Made by a program: the position numbers and the translations under genes. Positions 6,900 through 13,466 of a DNA stretch of 13,466 bases are shown here, in pieces (within the stretch, counting starts at the first letter, position 1; each line of letters begins with the position of its first letter). Under the pieces are notes generated by a model. That model was not told where the DNA came from and made no database searches. It worked only from the letters and a program-made list of their open reading frames with translations. Source of the stretch: Chrysochromulina tobinii (taxonomy: Eukaryota > Haptophyta > Prymnesiales > Chrysochromulinaceae); contig JWZX01001819.1 of assembly GCA_001275005.1 (NCBI GenBank), positions 1 through 13,466 of the forward strand, in the 5' to 3' direction.

Positions 6900-7556
6900 A
6901 TGATGCTACCCGTACTCGTTCAGCTGTTCGTGGCTAGCTTCGTGCTCGCGCCGCCGCATAAAGCACTCATGCCTGCTCGGTCTGTCATCACCATGCAGGA
7001 GAATCCGCTGGCGAAATTCTTCGGTGGCGACGGCAAGAGCAAAAAGAAGGGCGGTGCGCTCTCCAATGGCCTCGACGAGTTGACGCGGAATGCCCCACTT
7101 CCCGTGAAGCTGGCGGTCGGGATGTTGAAGCCGCTTGTCGGAGTTCTCGAAACGGCCATTGCTGAGGGCCAGGCGGACGCCGACGAGATGCTATTCGAGG
7201 CTCAGAATTCGCTTCGACTAGATTCGAGGGCGACCGCGATGCTCGGCTCCGACATTACGATCGGACCTGTCTTCTCATCAGCGAGCTCGAACGTCAATGG
7301 TATGAAGGCCATGCAGCTTCAGTGCCAGTGTACGGGCACTGCGGGCTCTGGCGTCATCGCCATCCGCGGGTCCTCCGACGGCACCGGCAAGATGCGAGTC
7401 GAGACGCTGAGCTTGCAAGCGGGTGGGCGAGTGATTGAGGTGCCAACGTTGCGCGGAGGTAAGAGCGCCGGCGGACGCGCCGGCGCCGCGAGTCGCGGCC
7501 CCGTCCAGGACAGTGACGGAGTGATCGATGTGGAAGCCACTCCGTATCGAGAATAG
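6900..7556 (+). CDS. Putative plastid-targeted protein with Coa1/Tim21-like domain
   Basis: This 218-residue protein starts MMLPVLVQLFVASFVLAPP, a hydrophobic signal-peptide-like segment. Next comes HKALMPARSVITMQ, a basic hydroxylated stretch, then NPLAKFFGGDGKSKKKGG. This resembles the bipartite (signal plus transit) presequence of algae with secondary plastids. The core (about residues 68-185) has a helix KLAVGMLKPLVGVLETAIAE, then ADEMLFEAQNSLRLDS, MLGSDITIGPVFSS, and beta strands such as MQLQCQCTGTAGSGVIAIRG and MRVETLSLQAGGRVIEV. This succession (residues, LG-x-I, then a G-rich exchange strand and a final strand) recalls Coa1/Tim21-type alpha-beta domains. That assignment is tentative. 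The C-terminus is Gly/Ala/Arg-rich and ends GVIDVEATPYRE. The start was chosen at the first of two adjacent ATGs. A splice-donor-like ggaggtaag at 7455-7463 is present, but splicing from it would quickly truncate the frame. Confidence 0.7.
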   Translation: MMLPVLVQLFVASFVLAPPHKALMPARSVITMQENPLAKFFGGDGKSKKKGGALSNGLDELTRNAPLPVKLAVGMLKPLVGVLETAIAEGQADADEMLFEAQNSLRLDSRATAMLGSDITIGPVFSSASSNVNGMKAMQLQCQCTGTAGSGVIAIRGSSDGTGKMRVETLSLQAGGRVIEVPTLRGGKSAGGRAGAASRGPVQDSDGVIDVEATPYRE

Positions 7557-8069
7557 GAAGGGCGCAATGGGGGGTACGGAGCGCATGGAGAAACGGACGA
7601 GCACGGGCTGCGAGCAGGTCGAAAAAGCAGGGTGGACCGGCAGCGACGGCGACCGGCACGCGTTAGTGCTTTGCGACTTCCTACCGTATCCGGTCCAGTT
7701 TGCTAATAATTGTCATCCTCGTTCACATGAAGTGGAGGAGCTGCGGCCGGAACGCACCGACCCACACGAGTCACGACCTGTGTCCTTCCTCGTTCACACG
7801 GGTGCGGTGTGGCGAGGCCGCCCCCTCGCACACTCCAGCCCTGGCTGCAGCGCGGCGACACGATGCGATGGCGCGCTCCGTGCAGGAGCCCATCGCGCAC
7901 GAAAACGCGCAGGCATACGCCCGCCGCGCAGTCATCTTCGTTCGGTTTGCTTGATCTGGACGGCTCTCCGACACATGACTGCTATGGCGATGGTGTCCAG
8001 CCGCCGCTCGTGCCAAGGGGTGCTCACCTCTGGTGATTGGCGTGCTGATCGGCCTCTTTCATTCCTCTA
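7557..8069. other. Convergent 3' intergenic region, no gene seen
   Basis: The plus-strand plastid-type gene and the minus-strand WDR74 gene end facing this 513-bp stretch, so it should hold both 3' UTRs. I see no conserved open frame, RNA gene or repeat. A plus-strand open frame running through it into 8628 is only the antisense of the acidic tail of WDR74. Confidence 0.6.
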
Positions 8070-9551
8070 TCACCTCTTCTCGTTGATGGCCACGCCATTC
8101 GCACCCGCTGTTTGCACGCGCATCGGCGGCGGCTTCTTAGGTGCCGTGCCCGTGCGCCCGACAGGGGTCTTGCGCTTGTTGCCCACTGGCGGCGGCGGTG
8201 CTGACTCCTCCTCGTCGTCGTCCTCGTCCTCGTCCTCCTCGTCCTCGTCCTCCTCGTCCTCGTCCTCGTCCTCGTCATCCTCATCGTCATCGTCGGCAGC
8301 CTCGTCCGCTCCCTCCTCAAAGCCATCGAGCTCGGCGTTTCCATCGTCATCGTCGTCGTCGTTGTCATCGTCGCCATCCTCGTCCAGCTCGTCGCCCATT
8401 TCGTCGCCCTCATCCGTCACCTCCCGAAGCGCGCCGAGCATCGCACCAACGTTGTCGCCATCACCGCCATCCTCGTCGTCACCCTCCTCACCCTCATCGG
8501 CGGATGCACGGCTGGTGATCGCTGCGGCGAAGGCACCCTTGGGCGGCCGCTCAGCCGAGAGCATCATGGCCGTCAGCCTCTGCTTCAGGTACACCTTCTG
8601 CAGCAGTGCGCCCGTACCCTCGAGCTGATAGAGGCGCACGTGCCGATCAAGCGAAGCGCTTGCCACCAGAGGGAGAGTTGGATGGATGGCTATCTGCCGG
8701 ATAGAGCCCGCGGCACCTTTGTAACGGTTCACCGGGAGCAGGTTCTTACGAACGTCTAGCCGAGCCATGTGCCCCGAGACTGCGCCGGCGAGCACGTATC
8801 GCCCGTCGGGCGTGCACGCAATGGAGCGAACGGCTTCATCTCCCAAGGGCGCCAGCGCGCGCACGCTCGGTCGCCGCTTGGCGAGCACGTCGTAGAGGCG
8901 AACCTCGCCCCGCAGCCGGAACTGCACGAAGCCCGTGCAGCTGGCGAGCACATTCGGCTGTCCCGGCATGAAGCGACCGCCCGAGTGCCACACGGGCACC
9001 GGCACGTCAAGGTTGTCGTGTGGCACGTTGCGCGCGTGGTAAGAGCACGTGCCTGCCGCCACGTCCCACAGGGCGAGCTCACGATCGCGACCACCGACGA
9101 CGACGCGCGCGCCGGCCTCGTCAAAAGTGGCAAAGTCGGCTGTGCCGCCTGTATGGAAGCTCGTGGCCGAGTCCGCGCCGTCGGCACCATCCCACATCCA
9201 AGCGCGGACGCACCCCTTCGAGTCGCACATGAGCACTCGGGCTGTGGAATGGGCATCGCCGCCGCATGCGTGCAACCCGGCCACCTTTATGGCATCCTCC
9301 GTCGTGTGCGCGCTCCGCTCGAAGGCGGGCGAGTCGCTCGCGCCGTCGGAACGCCAGAATTTGACCACACCTGAATCCAGGCCCACACCAACAAAGTCTT
9401 CGCCCGTCGGTCCCCAGCTGCAGCACGCGACGCCACCGCCGGGTTCCTGTACGCCCCAGCGGTGCGCTGCACCCGGCGGTTCCGACAAGCGCACGCGTTT
9501 CATCAGCCCTGTGTCGTCACCCGTGAAGGCCCAGCATCCTTTGGCAAGCAT
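8070..9551 (-). CDS. WDR74: WDR74/NSA1-type WD40 protein, 60S ribosome biogenesis
   Basis: This is a 493-residue WD40 protein. Residues 1-335 form a beta-propeller. Diagnostic stretches match the WDR74 (human) / Nsa1 (yeast) family: ARNVPHDNLDVPVPVW (about 173), the GEVRLYDVLAKRRPSV blade (about 215), SGHMARLDVRKNLLPVNRYK (about 259), GSIRQIAIHPTLPLVASASL (about 282), LDRHVRLYQL, and LQKVYLKQRLTAMMLS (317-332). Family members act in the nucleolus on pre-60S particles, assembling with or being removed by the AAA ATPase NVL/Rix7. The tail differs: residues 351-449 are almost pure Asp/Glu with Gly/Ala. A Pro and Lys/Arg-rich stretch follows (NKRKTPVGRTGTAPKKPPP), likely a nucleolar/nuclear signal. 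The acidic run is encoded by a ctcgtc-type microsatellite (as read on the plus strand). The start is the ATG at 9551, MLAKGCWAFTGDDTG, aligning with the family N-terminus. It is divergent to the F-box/H2A gene. Confidence 0.9.
   Translation of the reverse strand: MLAKGCWAFTGDDTGLMKRVRLSEPPGAAHRWGVQEPGGGVACCSWGPTGEDFVGVGLDSGVVKFWRSDGASDSPAFERSAHTTEDAIKVAGLHACGGDAHSTARVLMCDSKGCVRAWMWDGADGADSATSFHTGGTADFATFDEAGARVVVGGRDRELALWDVAAGTCSYHARNVPHDNLDVPVPVWHSGGRFMPGQPNVLASCTGFVQFRLRGEVRLYDVLAKRRPSVRALAPLGDEAVRSIACTPDGRYVLAGAVSGHMARLDVRKNLLPVNRYKGAAGSIRQIAIHPTLPLVASASLDRHVRLYQLEGTGALLQKVYLKQRLTAMMLSAERPPKGAFAAAITSRASADEGEEGDDEDGGDGDNVGAMLGALREVTDEGDEMGDELDEDGDDDNDDDDDDGNAELDGFEEGADEAADDDDEDDEDEDEDEEDEDEEDEDEDDDEEESAPPPPVGNKRKTPVGRTGTAPKKPPPMRVQTAGANGVAINEKR
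8207..8300. repeat. CTC/GTC microsatellite encoding an Asp/Glu tract
   Basis: The plus strand reads as irregular runs of ctcgtc, cctcgtc and tcatcc triplets. On the minus strand this encodes the densest part of the acidic tail of the WDR74-type protein. The strand is open in other frames only because of the repeat. Length polymorphism is likely. Confidence 0.75.
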
Positions 9552-9712
9552 CGTCGGCAGGGGAGCCGCGACGTCGCCGTTTTACCCGTATAGAAGTCAA
9601 ACCTGGGAGACACATCACAACCACATTCTCATATGCACGTTCACACCATGTGTGTGGGCGCGCTTTTAGTCGAGGTGCTCAAGCTCGACATTGTGCCGAT
9701 ACGGCGCCTTTC
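9552..9712. promoter_or_regulatory. Candidate bidirectional promoter between WDR74 and the F-box/H2A gene
   Basis: Two divergent start codons (9551 minus, 9713 plus) are 161 bp apart. The spacer has lower GC around 9595-9660 and no clear TATA box. Shared control of both genes is inferred from layout only. If translation of the plus gene starts at the upstream in-frame ATG (9650), the spacer shrinks to about 98 bp. Confidence 0.4.
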
Positions 9713-12541
9713 ATGTCGACTTCGCCGCCCGACGAGGTCTCGCGTGTTGGTTCACTAAACATGCTCGACTGGCTGGATGACACGCTACTCGCCGTCCTCC
9801 TGTCGCACACGAGCAGCGCTGCGGCCACTGGTTGCGCGGCAGCAACTTGCCATCGGCTTCGCGCGCTCTGCTCCGCCGATGGGCCCGTATGGAGGCTGCT
9901 CCTCTTCATCAGCAGTGCCAAAGGCGTGCCTCGCTGGCTCACTCCAGGCTCAGCTCCGGTGCCTTTGCATGCTTCGGATGCTGCGCATCAAGCGCGAGCG
10001 ATCGCAATGGAGCCGCTCGGCGTGCTGTTTGACGCTGGTGATCAGCTGGTCCTCCTGCCGCTTCCGGGACCCGCCGCACTTCCGGGACCGCCGCCGCCGC
10101 CATTGGTGCTCCGGGAGGCGTGGGCATGCGCGCAGGCGGCATGTGGCGAAGTCGCGCTCGCCATTCATCGTGCTGACGACCTACGACGCGGTTCGGTCAA
10201 CTTTGCGCCGCTGCTGCCCGCGGGCTCGCGCGCAGCAAGGGTGACCAAGGTACGCTGCGTCTCGACCAAGGGCGCCAATCGACGGTCCATACGTTTTGGC
10301 GGCACGTTGTCGGCACTCGCCGCGGGTGACGGACTCGTCGCGACCGCGCGACGGGGGAGCGGCATCGTGCAGCTATGGCACGCGGAGAGCGGTGCGCTCG
10401 TGGGTCAGGCTACCGCACACGCCGAGGGGGCTACCATCTTTGCCATGGCGTTGCGAGGTGGATTGCTGCTGGCAGCCGGGACGGAGGCTGCCATCGCCAT
10501 GCATGCTACTAGAGCGGCCACGGCGCATGCATGGCTCACAACGGCGCGCTCGACGAGCAGCACTGCTGCAGCGGACGCCGCCGACGACTCCGCGCCCACA
10601 ACGGCGCCACCCGCAGCCTCGGTTGTCGCCACCAGCTCGTGTGTGTCGGGCGAGGATGCAGGCGAGCTTGCAAGCGGGAGCGGTGCCACCGGCACAGGAA
10701 GCATAGGCGGCTTAGGATTCGGGGGCCGTGCGGGTGGCGGCAGCGCGATGGCACCCGCGTGTCCCTCGTGCGTGCAGCTCTGTCGCGCGACCGGCCACCT
10801 CGAGGCTGTGGCGTGTCTAGAGCTCCATGGGGGCTGGCTTCTCAGTGGTGCTCAAGACGGGCGTGTGCTCGTGCACGCTGCCGGCCGCCCAAAGCCCTTC
10901 CTTGCCCTTCCCGCAGCCCATACAGCGCCGGTCGTGAGCATCTTCGGTGCGGGCAGCAGTTGCATGTTGAGCGTGGGCCGCGACGGGAGCGCGCGATTGT
11001 GGGCACTCCCGTCGGGCTCGTGTCTACGGGAGCTCAACTTGCTCTCTGCGCCGGCGCTGGCGCCGGCGCCGGCAGCGTCATCGATCCTCATAGCGCCCAA
11101 CCGCGGAGCAGCAGCAGCGCTCGCCTTTCAAGAGATGCGTCCTTCGGCGGTGTATGGGTCGCATCTCAGGATCTCTGCCGACGGCGGCGTCGGTGCGTCG
11201 TCGTCGCATGGCGCTGAGACCGACGATGTCGCTCGAGTGCCGGCCATTTCGAGCCCTATGAAGCCCCTCACGCCCGCGATGGCCGCCGCCGCCGCAGCCA
11301 CGGCCGCCGCTGCCGCCGCTGCCGCCGCGCTCGCACAGTCGTCGACGAGCCTCGTGAGCGCAGCGCCTCATTTGGAAGGGCTCGTCTCGTTGAGCTCGGA
11401 TGGTCACGTGCTTCTCTGGCGGTGGCCCGAGGGGGCGGCATCGGGTTCGGGCGGCACGGCGAGCGTGCAGGGCTACTACGAGGTTGCGGGCGTGGCCACA
11501 GCCCCACTGCGGGCGGATGCCCCGGCGCCGCCTCGCGAGAGGTCTGGGGCAGCGCCAGACGCCGGTGGAGCAGCAATGGAGGTGGAGGCCGAAGCGGCGG
11601 CCGGCGTGGGGAGGCGCGTGGAGCTGGTCCAACAGGTCTTGGGCAGGGGCATCGACGAGGTGACCGAGGCCGATGGGGGAGGAAGTCGCGCGGCGATCGG
11701 TAGCCTGAGTGGTTTCTCGGCCGCGCGCGTGCAGCAGCGCATCCAGCGGCTCGCTCCTAGCGTCGCAGCGGGCGCGTCAGAGTTCATGGCTGCGGTACTG
11801 GAGGTGGTGGCGTCGCAGATGCTGCAGCGGGCCGGCGACGCCGCTGCCGTCGAGAACTGCGGGCGCATCGAGCCCCATCACATTCGCGTGGCGGTGCGTC
11901 AGGACAATGACCTGTCGAGGCTGGTGGGAGAGGACGCGCTTGCCCAAGGCGGGCTGCTCTGCCCTGGCGATGGCGAGGCCTCTCCGGCGGCCTCGGAGCG
12001 GCCGATGGGTGAGTCGACTGGAGAGTCTCCCGAGGCAGGCGCAGAGGAGGCGGCTGCAGATGAGGCGGATTCTGCGGATTCAGTGGATGAGCCCCTCGCC
12101 GCCGAGGCGTCGTCCGCGAGGGCTGTGCACCCCACGCTTGCTGGTTGCGCACTGGCAAGCGGTGACACGTCATCATGGCCTGCCAGTGGATCCGCCGGTG
12201 CTGCAGAGTCGAGCGTCACAGGCATGGGCGTCGAGGGTCGCGCCGGTAGCTTGAGTGGTTTCTCGGCCGCGCGCGTGCAGCAGCGCATCCAGCGGCTCGC
12301 ACCGAATGTAGCCGCGGACGCGCCCGAGTTCATGGCTGCGGTACTGGAGGTGGTGGCGTCGCAGATGCTGCAGCGGGCCGGCGACGCCGCTGCCGTCGAG
12401 AACTGCGGGCGCATCGAGCCCCATCACATTCGCGTGGCGGTGCGTCAGGACAATGACCTGTCGAGGCTGGTGGGAGAGGACGCGCTTGCCCAAGGCGGGC
12501 TGCTCCGCCCCGCCGAGTCTGACGATGAGCAAGGGGACTGA
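9713..12541 (+). CDS. F-box-like / WD40 protein with two C-terminal histone H2A-type domains
   Basis: This is a 942-residue intronless protein from the ATG at 9713 (MSTSPPDE); an in-frame ATG at 9650 would add 21 residues. Residues about 17-66 (MLDWLDDTLLAVLLSH to CHRLRALCSADGPVWRLLLF) resemble an F-box. WD40-type blades follow: LVATARRGSGIVQLWHAESG (208), a GHLEAVACLELHGGWLLSGA blade (from 361), HTAPVVSIFGAGSSCMLSVG (403, with SARLWALPSG) and GHVLLWRWPEG (564). Low-complexity inserts include a poly-Ala run at about 524-540. Residues 663-749 and 845-931 are two copies of a histone fold. Each has FSAARVQQRIQRLAP (alpha-N/alpha-1), FMAAVLEVVASQMLQRAGDA (alpha-2), GRIEPHHIRVAVRQDNDLSR (L2/alpha-3) and LAQGGLL, which aligns with the AQGG docking segment of H2A. 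The linker (750-844) is acidic. A nucleosome- or H2B-binding adaptor of an SCF-type ubiquitin ligase is a possible role (inference). Confidence 0.8.
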   Translation: MSTSPPDEVSRVGSLNMLDWLDDTLLAVLLSHTSSAAATGCAAATCHRLRALCSADGPVWRLLLFISSAKGVPRWLTPGSAPVPLHASDAAHQARAIAMEPLGVLFDAGDQLVLLPLPGPAALPGPPPPPLVLREAWACAQAACGEVALAIHRADDLRRGSVNFAPLLPAGSRAARVTKVRCVSTKGANRRSIRFGGTLSALAAGDGLVATARRGSGIVQLWHAESGALVGQATAHAEGATIFAMALRGGLLLAAGTEAAIAMHATRAATAHAWLTTARSTSSTAAADAADDSAPTTAPPAASVVATSSCVSGEDAGELASGSGATGTGSIGGLGFGGRAGGGSAMAPACPSCVQLCRATGHLEAVACLELHGGWLLSGAQDGRVLVHAAGRPKPFLALPAAHTAPVVSIFGAGSSCMLSVGRDGSARLWALPSGSCLRELNLLSAPALAPAPAASSILIAPNRGAAAALAFQEMRPSAVYGSHLRISADGGVGASSSHGAETDDVARVPAISSPMKPLTPAMAAAAAATAAAAAAAAALAQSSTSLVSAAPHLEGLVSLSSDGHVLLWRWPEGAASGSGGTASVQGYYEVAGVATAPLRADAPAPPRERSGAAPDAGGAAMEVEAEAAAGVGRRVELVQQVLGRGIDEVTEADGGGSRAAIGSLSGFSAARVQQRIQRLAPSVAAGASEFMAAVLEVVASQMLQRAGDAAAVENCGRIEPHHIRVAVRQDNDLSRLVGEDALAQGGLLCPGDGEASPAASERPMGESTGESPEAGAEEAAADEADSADSVDEPLAAEASSARAVHPTLAGCALASGDTSSWPASGSAGAAESSVTGMGVEGRAGSLSGFSAARVQQRIQRLAPNVAADAPEFMAAVLEVVASQMLQRAGDAAAVENCGRIEPHHIRVAVRQDNDLSRLVGEDALAQGGLLRPAESDDEQGD
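11699..11959 (+). other. H2A-type histone fold, copy 1
   Basis: This domain has 87 residues. The order of motifs matches H2A: FSAARV against FPVGRV, then EFMAAVLEVV against VYLAAVLEYL, AGDAAAVENCGRIEPHHIRV against [20 protein letters not shown], and a final LAQGGLL against IAQGGVL. Positions equivalent to H2A R29, E56, R77, P80 and D90 are kept. Those equivalent to E61, E64 and E91 are Q, Q and N, so the acidic patch is weakened. The lysine-rich N- and C-terminal histone tails are absent. Confidence 0.8.
12245..12505 (+). other. H2A-type histone fold, copy 2
   Basis: This second 87-residue copy, 546 bp downstream of the first, ends 11 residues before the stop. It differs from copy 1 by only three residues, all in the alpha-1/L1 segment (APSVAAGASE versus APNVAADAPE). 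From 12326 to 12505 the DNA is identical to 11780-11959, synonymous sites included. Confidence 0.8.
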
Positions 12542-12648
12542 CGAGTCATCGAGTCAAAGTGACGGAGCCGAGGACCGTTTTCTCGATGGTTCAATTTCGA
12601 AACCCGTTTCCACACGTTTTCATGTCTCAAAGTCAGAATACAGAATTG

Positions 12649-12955
12649 TCAAGTCAAGTTACGACTTAGAAGTTTGTTAAACAACAGACTAACCATAAAC
12701 CAAAGCCAATGACGGAAGCCTAAATCGAATTCGAAACAGTGCTCCAGAACTTGACTTCACTGCCGTGTGTGACGCCCAAAGTTAGATTTTCGATCTTGGG
12801 ATGTCGCGCTCAGGCTGCCGTTTATGTGTATAGTTCTTGATTGACAACTCCTTCACACATTGCCTTCACAGCACTTTTCACGCCTATCAAGTCAAGTCAA
12901 GTCTATACATAAACAACCATACGGAAGCCTATCGAATGTGCTCCGGAAGCCAGCA
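12649..12955. repeat. Two diverged copies of a tcaagtcaagt...ggaagcct...gtgctcc element
   Basis: Copy 1 spans about 12649-12748: tcaagtcaagt, an aaac/aacca stretch, then cggaagccta-aatcgaat and cagtgctccagaa. Copy 2 spans about 12887-12950: tcaagtcaagtcaagt, ataaacaaccat, cggaagcctatcgaatgtgctccggaa. The block order is the same with small deletions, so this is a diverged tandem duplication. It may be relics of a short mobile element or duplicated 3' regulatory DNA. Confidence 0.55.
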
Positions 12956-13067
12956 GTGGAGGACGGGAGTCGATGGAGATGGCGGAGGGGGGTCCATAAT
13001 GAGGTGACACGTCATAAGTGCTGACATACGTGCCCTCGGAGAACAAGTAGATGAGAAGTAACGGGCC

Positions 13068-13122
13068 GATCTCGAGCCGATGAGCGCCACTCTTACGCCG
13101 AAGAGGAAATCGGCTCGAGATC
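13068..13122. repeat. 14-bp perfect inverted repeat with nested hairpin
   Basis: The arms gatctcgagccgat (13068-13081) and atcggctcgagatc (13109-13122) enclose 27 nt. Inside these, ctctt (13090-13094) and aagag (13101-13105) can pair around acgccg. The transcript would form a two-tier hairpin. It could be a cruciform, a small-RNA precursor, a transposon remnant or a 3'-end element. Confidence 0.6.
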
Positions 13123-13233
13123 AACCGTGGCGTCAAGCATAAAATGGGGGATTGGGGGAGAGAAAGAGGGGGAGACGTAGGCGCCTCGACCGAGGATCTC
13201 GAGGCCGGTCGGTGCCGCGTCGCGCTCGCCGAG

Positions 13234-13466
13234 ATGACCGACGCGAGCAAGAGGGCCCTTCCCAGTAGTCGTTGCCGACACGGAAACCGGAACCCTTTTT
13301 CTCGCGCCAATCCGCACAGCTCCCGCTCGCGTCATCCGCCGCCGGTCGTCGCCCTCGAGCATTCGTCGAGCCTCGCTGCTTCCGCCGCCCGCGCCGTCGC
13401 CGTCCTGCCTGTCACACCCTGCAGGCACCTCCCTCTGCTGCTCCCGCCACCCGTCTGCCTCTCGCG
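13234..13466 (+). CDS. Possible 5' end of a gene running off the window
   Basis: An ATG at 13234 (MTDASKRALPSSRCRHGN) opens a frame with no stop to the window edge (77 codons). The translation is Ser/Arg/Pro/Ala-rich without a recognisable domain. Long open frames arise by chance in such GC-rich DNA, so this is weak. Confidence 0.2.
   Translation, partial: MTDASKRALPSSRCRHGNRNPFSRANPHSSRSRHPPPVVALEHSSSLAASAARAVAVLPVTPCRHLPLLLPPPVCLS

Larger units (their letters stand above)
12542..13466. other. 3' intergenic region with duplicated element and inverted repeat
   Basis: From 12542 to about 12950 the base composition drops to AT-richer, non-coding DNA. It contains two diverged copies of one element (listed separately). 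From about 12960 GC rises again. Minus-strand open frames of 111-135 codons (13093-13428, 12903-13310) have no recognisable domain and look like chance. A plus-strand frame from 13234 runs off the window. Confidence 0.55.

Noticed and set aside
7455-7513. Splice-donor-like ggaggtaag with AG acceptors nearby in the plastid-type gene
   Set aside because: Splicing to the AG at 7508 or 7513 shifts frame to a stop within a few codons. The unspliced frame continues to a plausible C-terminus.
7528-8628. Plus-strand 366-codon open frame rich in poly-Ser
   Set aside because: It is antisense to the acidic tail of the WDR74-type gene. The Ser run is the complement of the GAC/GAG microsatellite, and its N-terminal part has no domain.
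13093-13428. Minus-strand 111- and 135-codon open frames near the window end
   Set aside because: Their composition is typical of chance frames in GC-rich DNA, with no recognisable domain, and they overlap the inverted repeat.

Overview
This is a GC-rich nuclear segment from a eukaryote. It holds large intronless reading frames, one divergent gene pair with a short shared upstream region at 6712-6899 and another at 9552-9712, and lower-GC intergenic DNA. One protein (6900-7556) starts with a hydrophobic signal-like segment followed by a basic, transit-like stretch, as expected for plastid targeting in algae with secondary plastids. Long arrays of Ca-binding FG-GAP/VCBS repeats with interspersed LNR-like Cys modules are also familiar from haptophyte and related algal genomes. 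A haptophyte-like alga is my best guess, by inference only.

Layout. Positions 1-4712 (+) hold the 3' part of a very large receptor-kinase-like gene. It has at least 18 near-identical FG-GAP/VCBS repeats, two inserted 35-residue Cys modules, a juxtamembrane Cys-rich domain, one transmembrane helix and a cytoplasmic TKL-type kinase. The frame is broken twice (about 1652 and 2221). Both breaks have the same structure: a 9-bp direct repeat flanking TA, adding 11 bp. Positions 4713-5901 are non-coding, with several short inverted and tandem repeats. A J-domain-like gene (5902-6711, -) and a putative plastid protein gene (6900-7556, +) diverge from a 188-bp spacer that carries a strong palindrome. 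After a convergent 3' spacer (7557-8069) comes a clear WDR74/NSA1 ribosome-biogenesis gene (8070-9551, -). Divergent to it is a gene (9713-12541, +) for an F-box-like/WD40 protein ending in two tandem histone H2A-type histone folds. The rest (12542-13466) is mostly non-coding, with a diverged duplicated element, a 14-bp inverted repeat and perhaps the 5' end of another gene.

The most unusual items are the F-box/WD40/H2A/H2A fusion, whose H2A copies are homogenised at DNA level, and the paired 9-bp+TA footprints that break the repeat gene. I see no operon-like functional coupling. The genes look like ordinary, independently transcribed eukaryotic neighbours, with two candidate bidirectional promoters.
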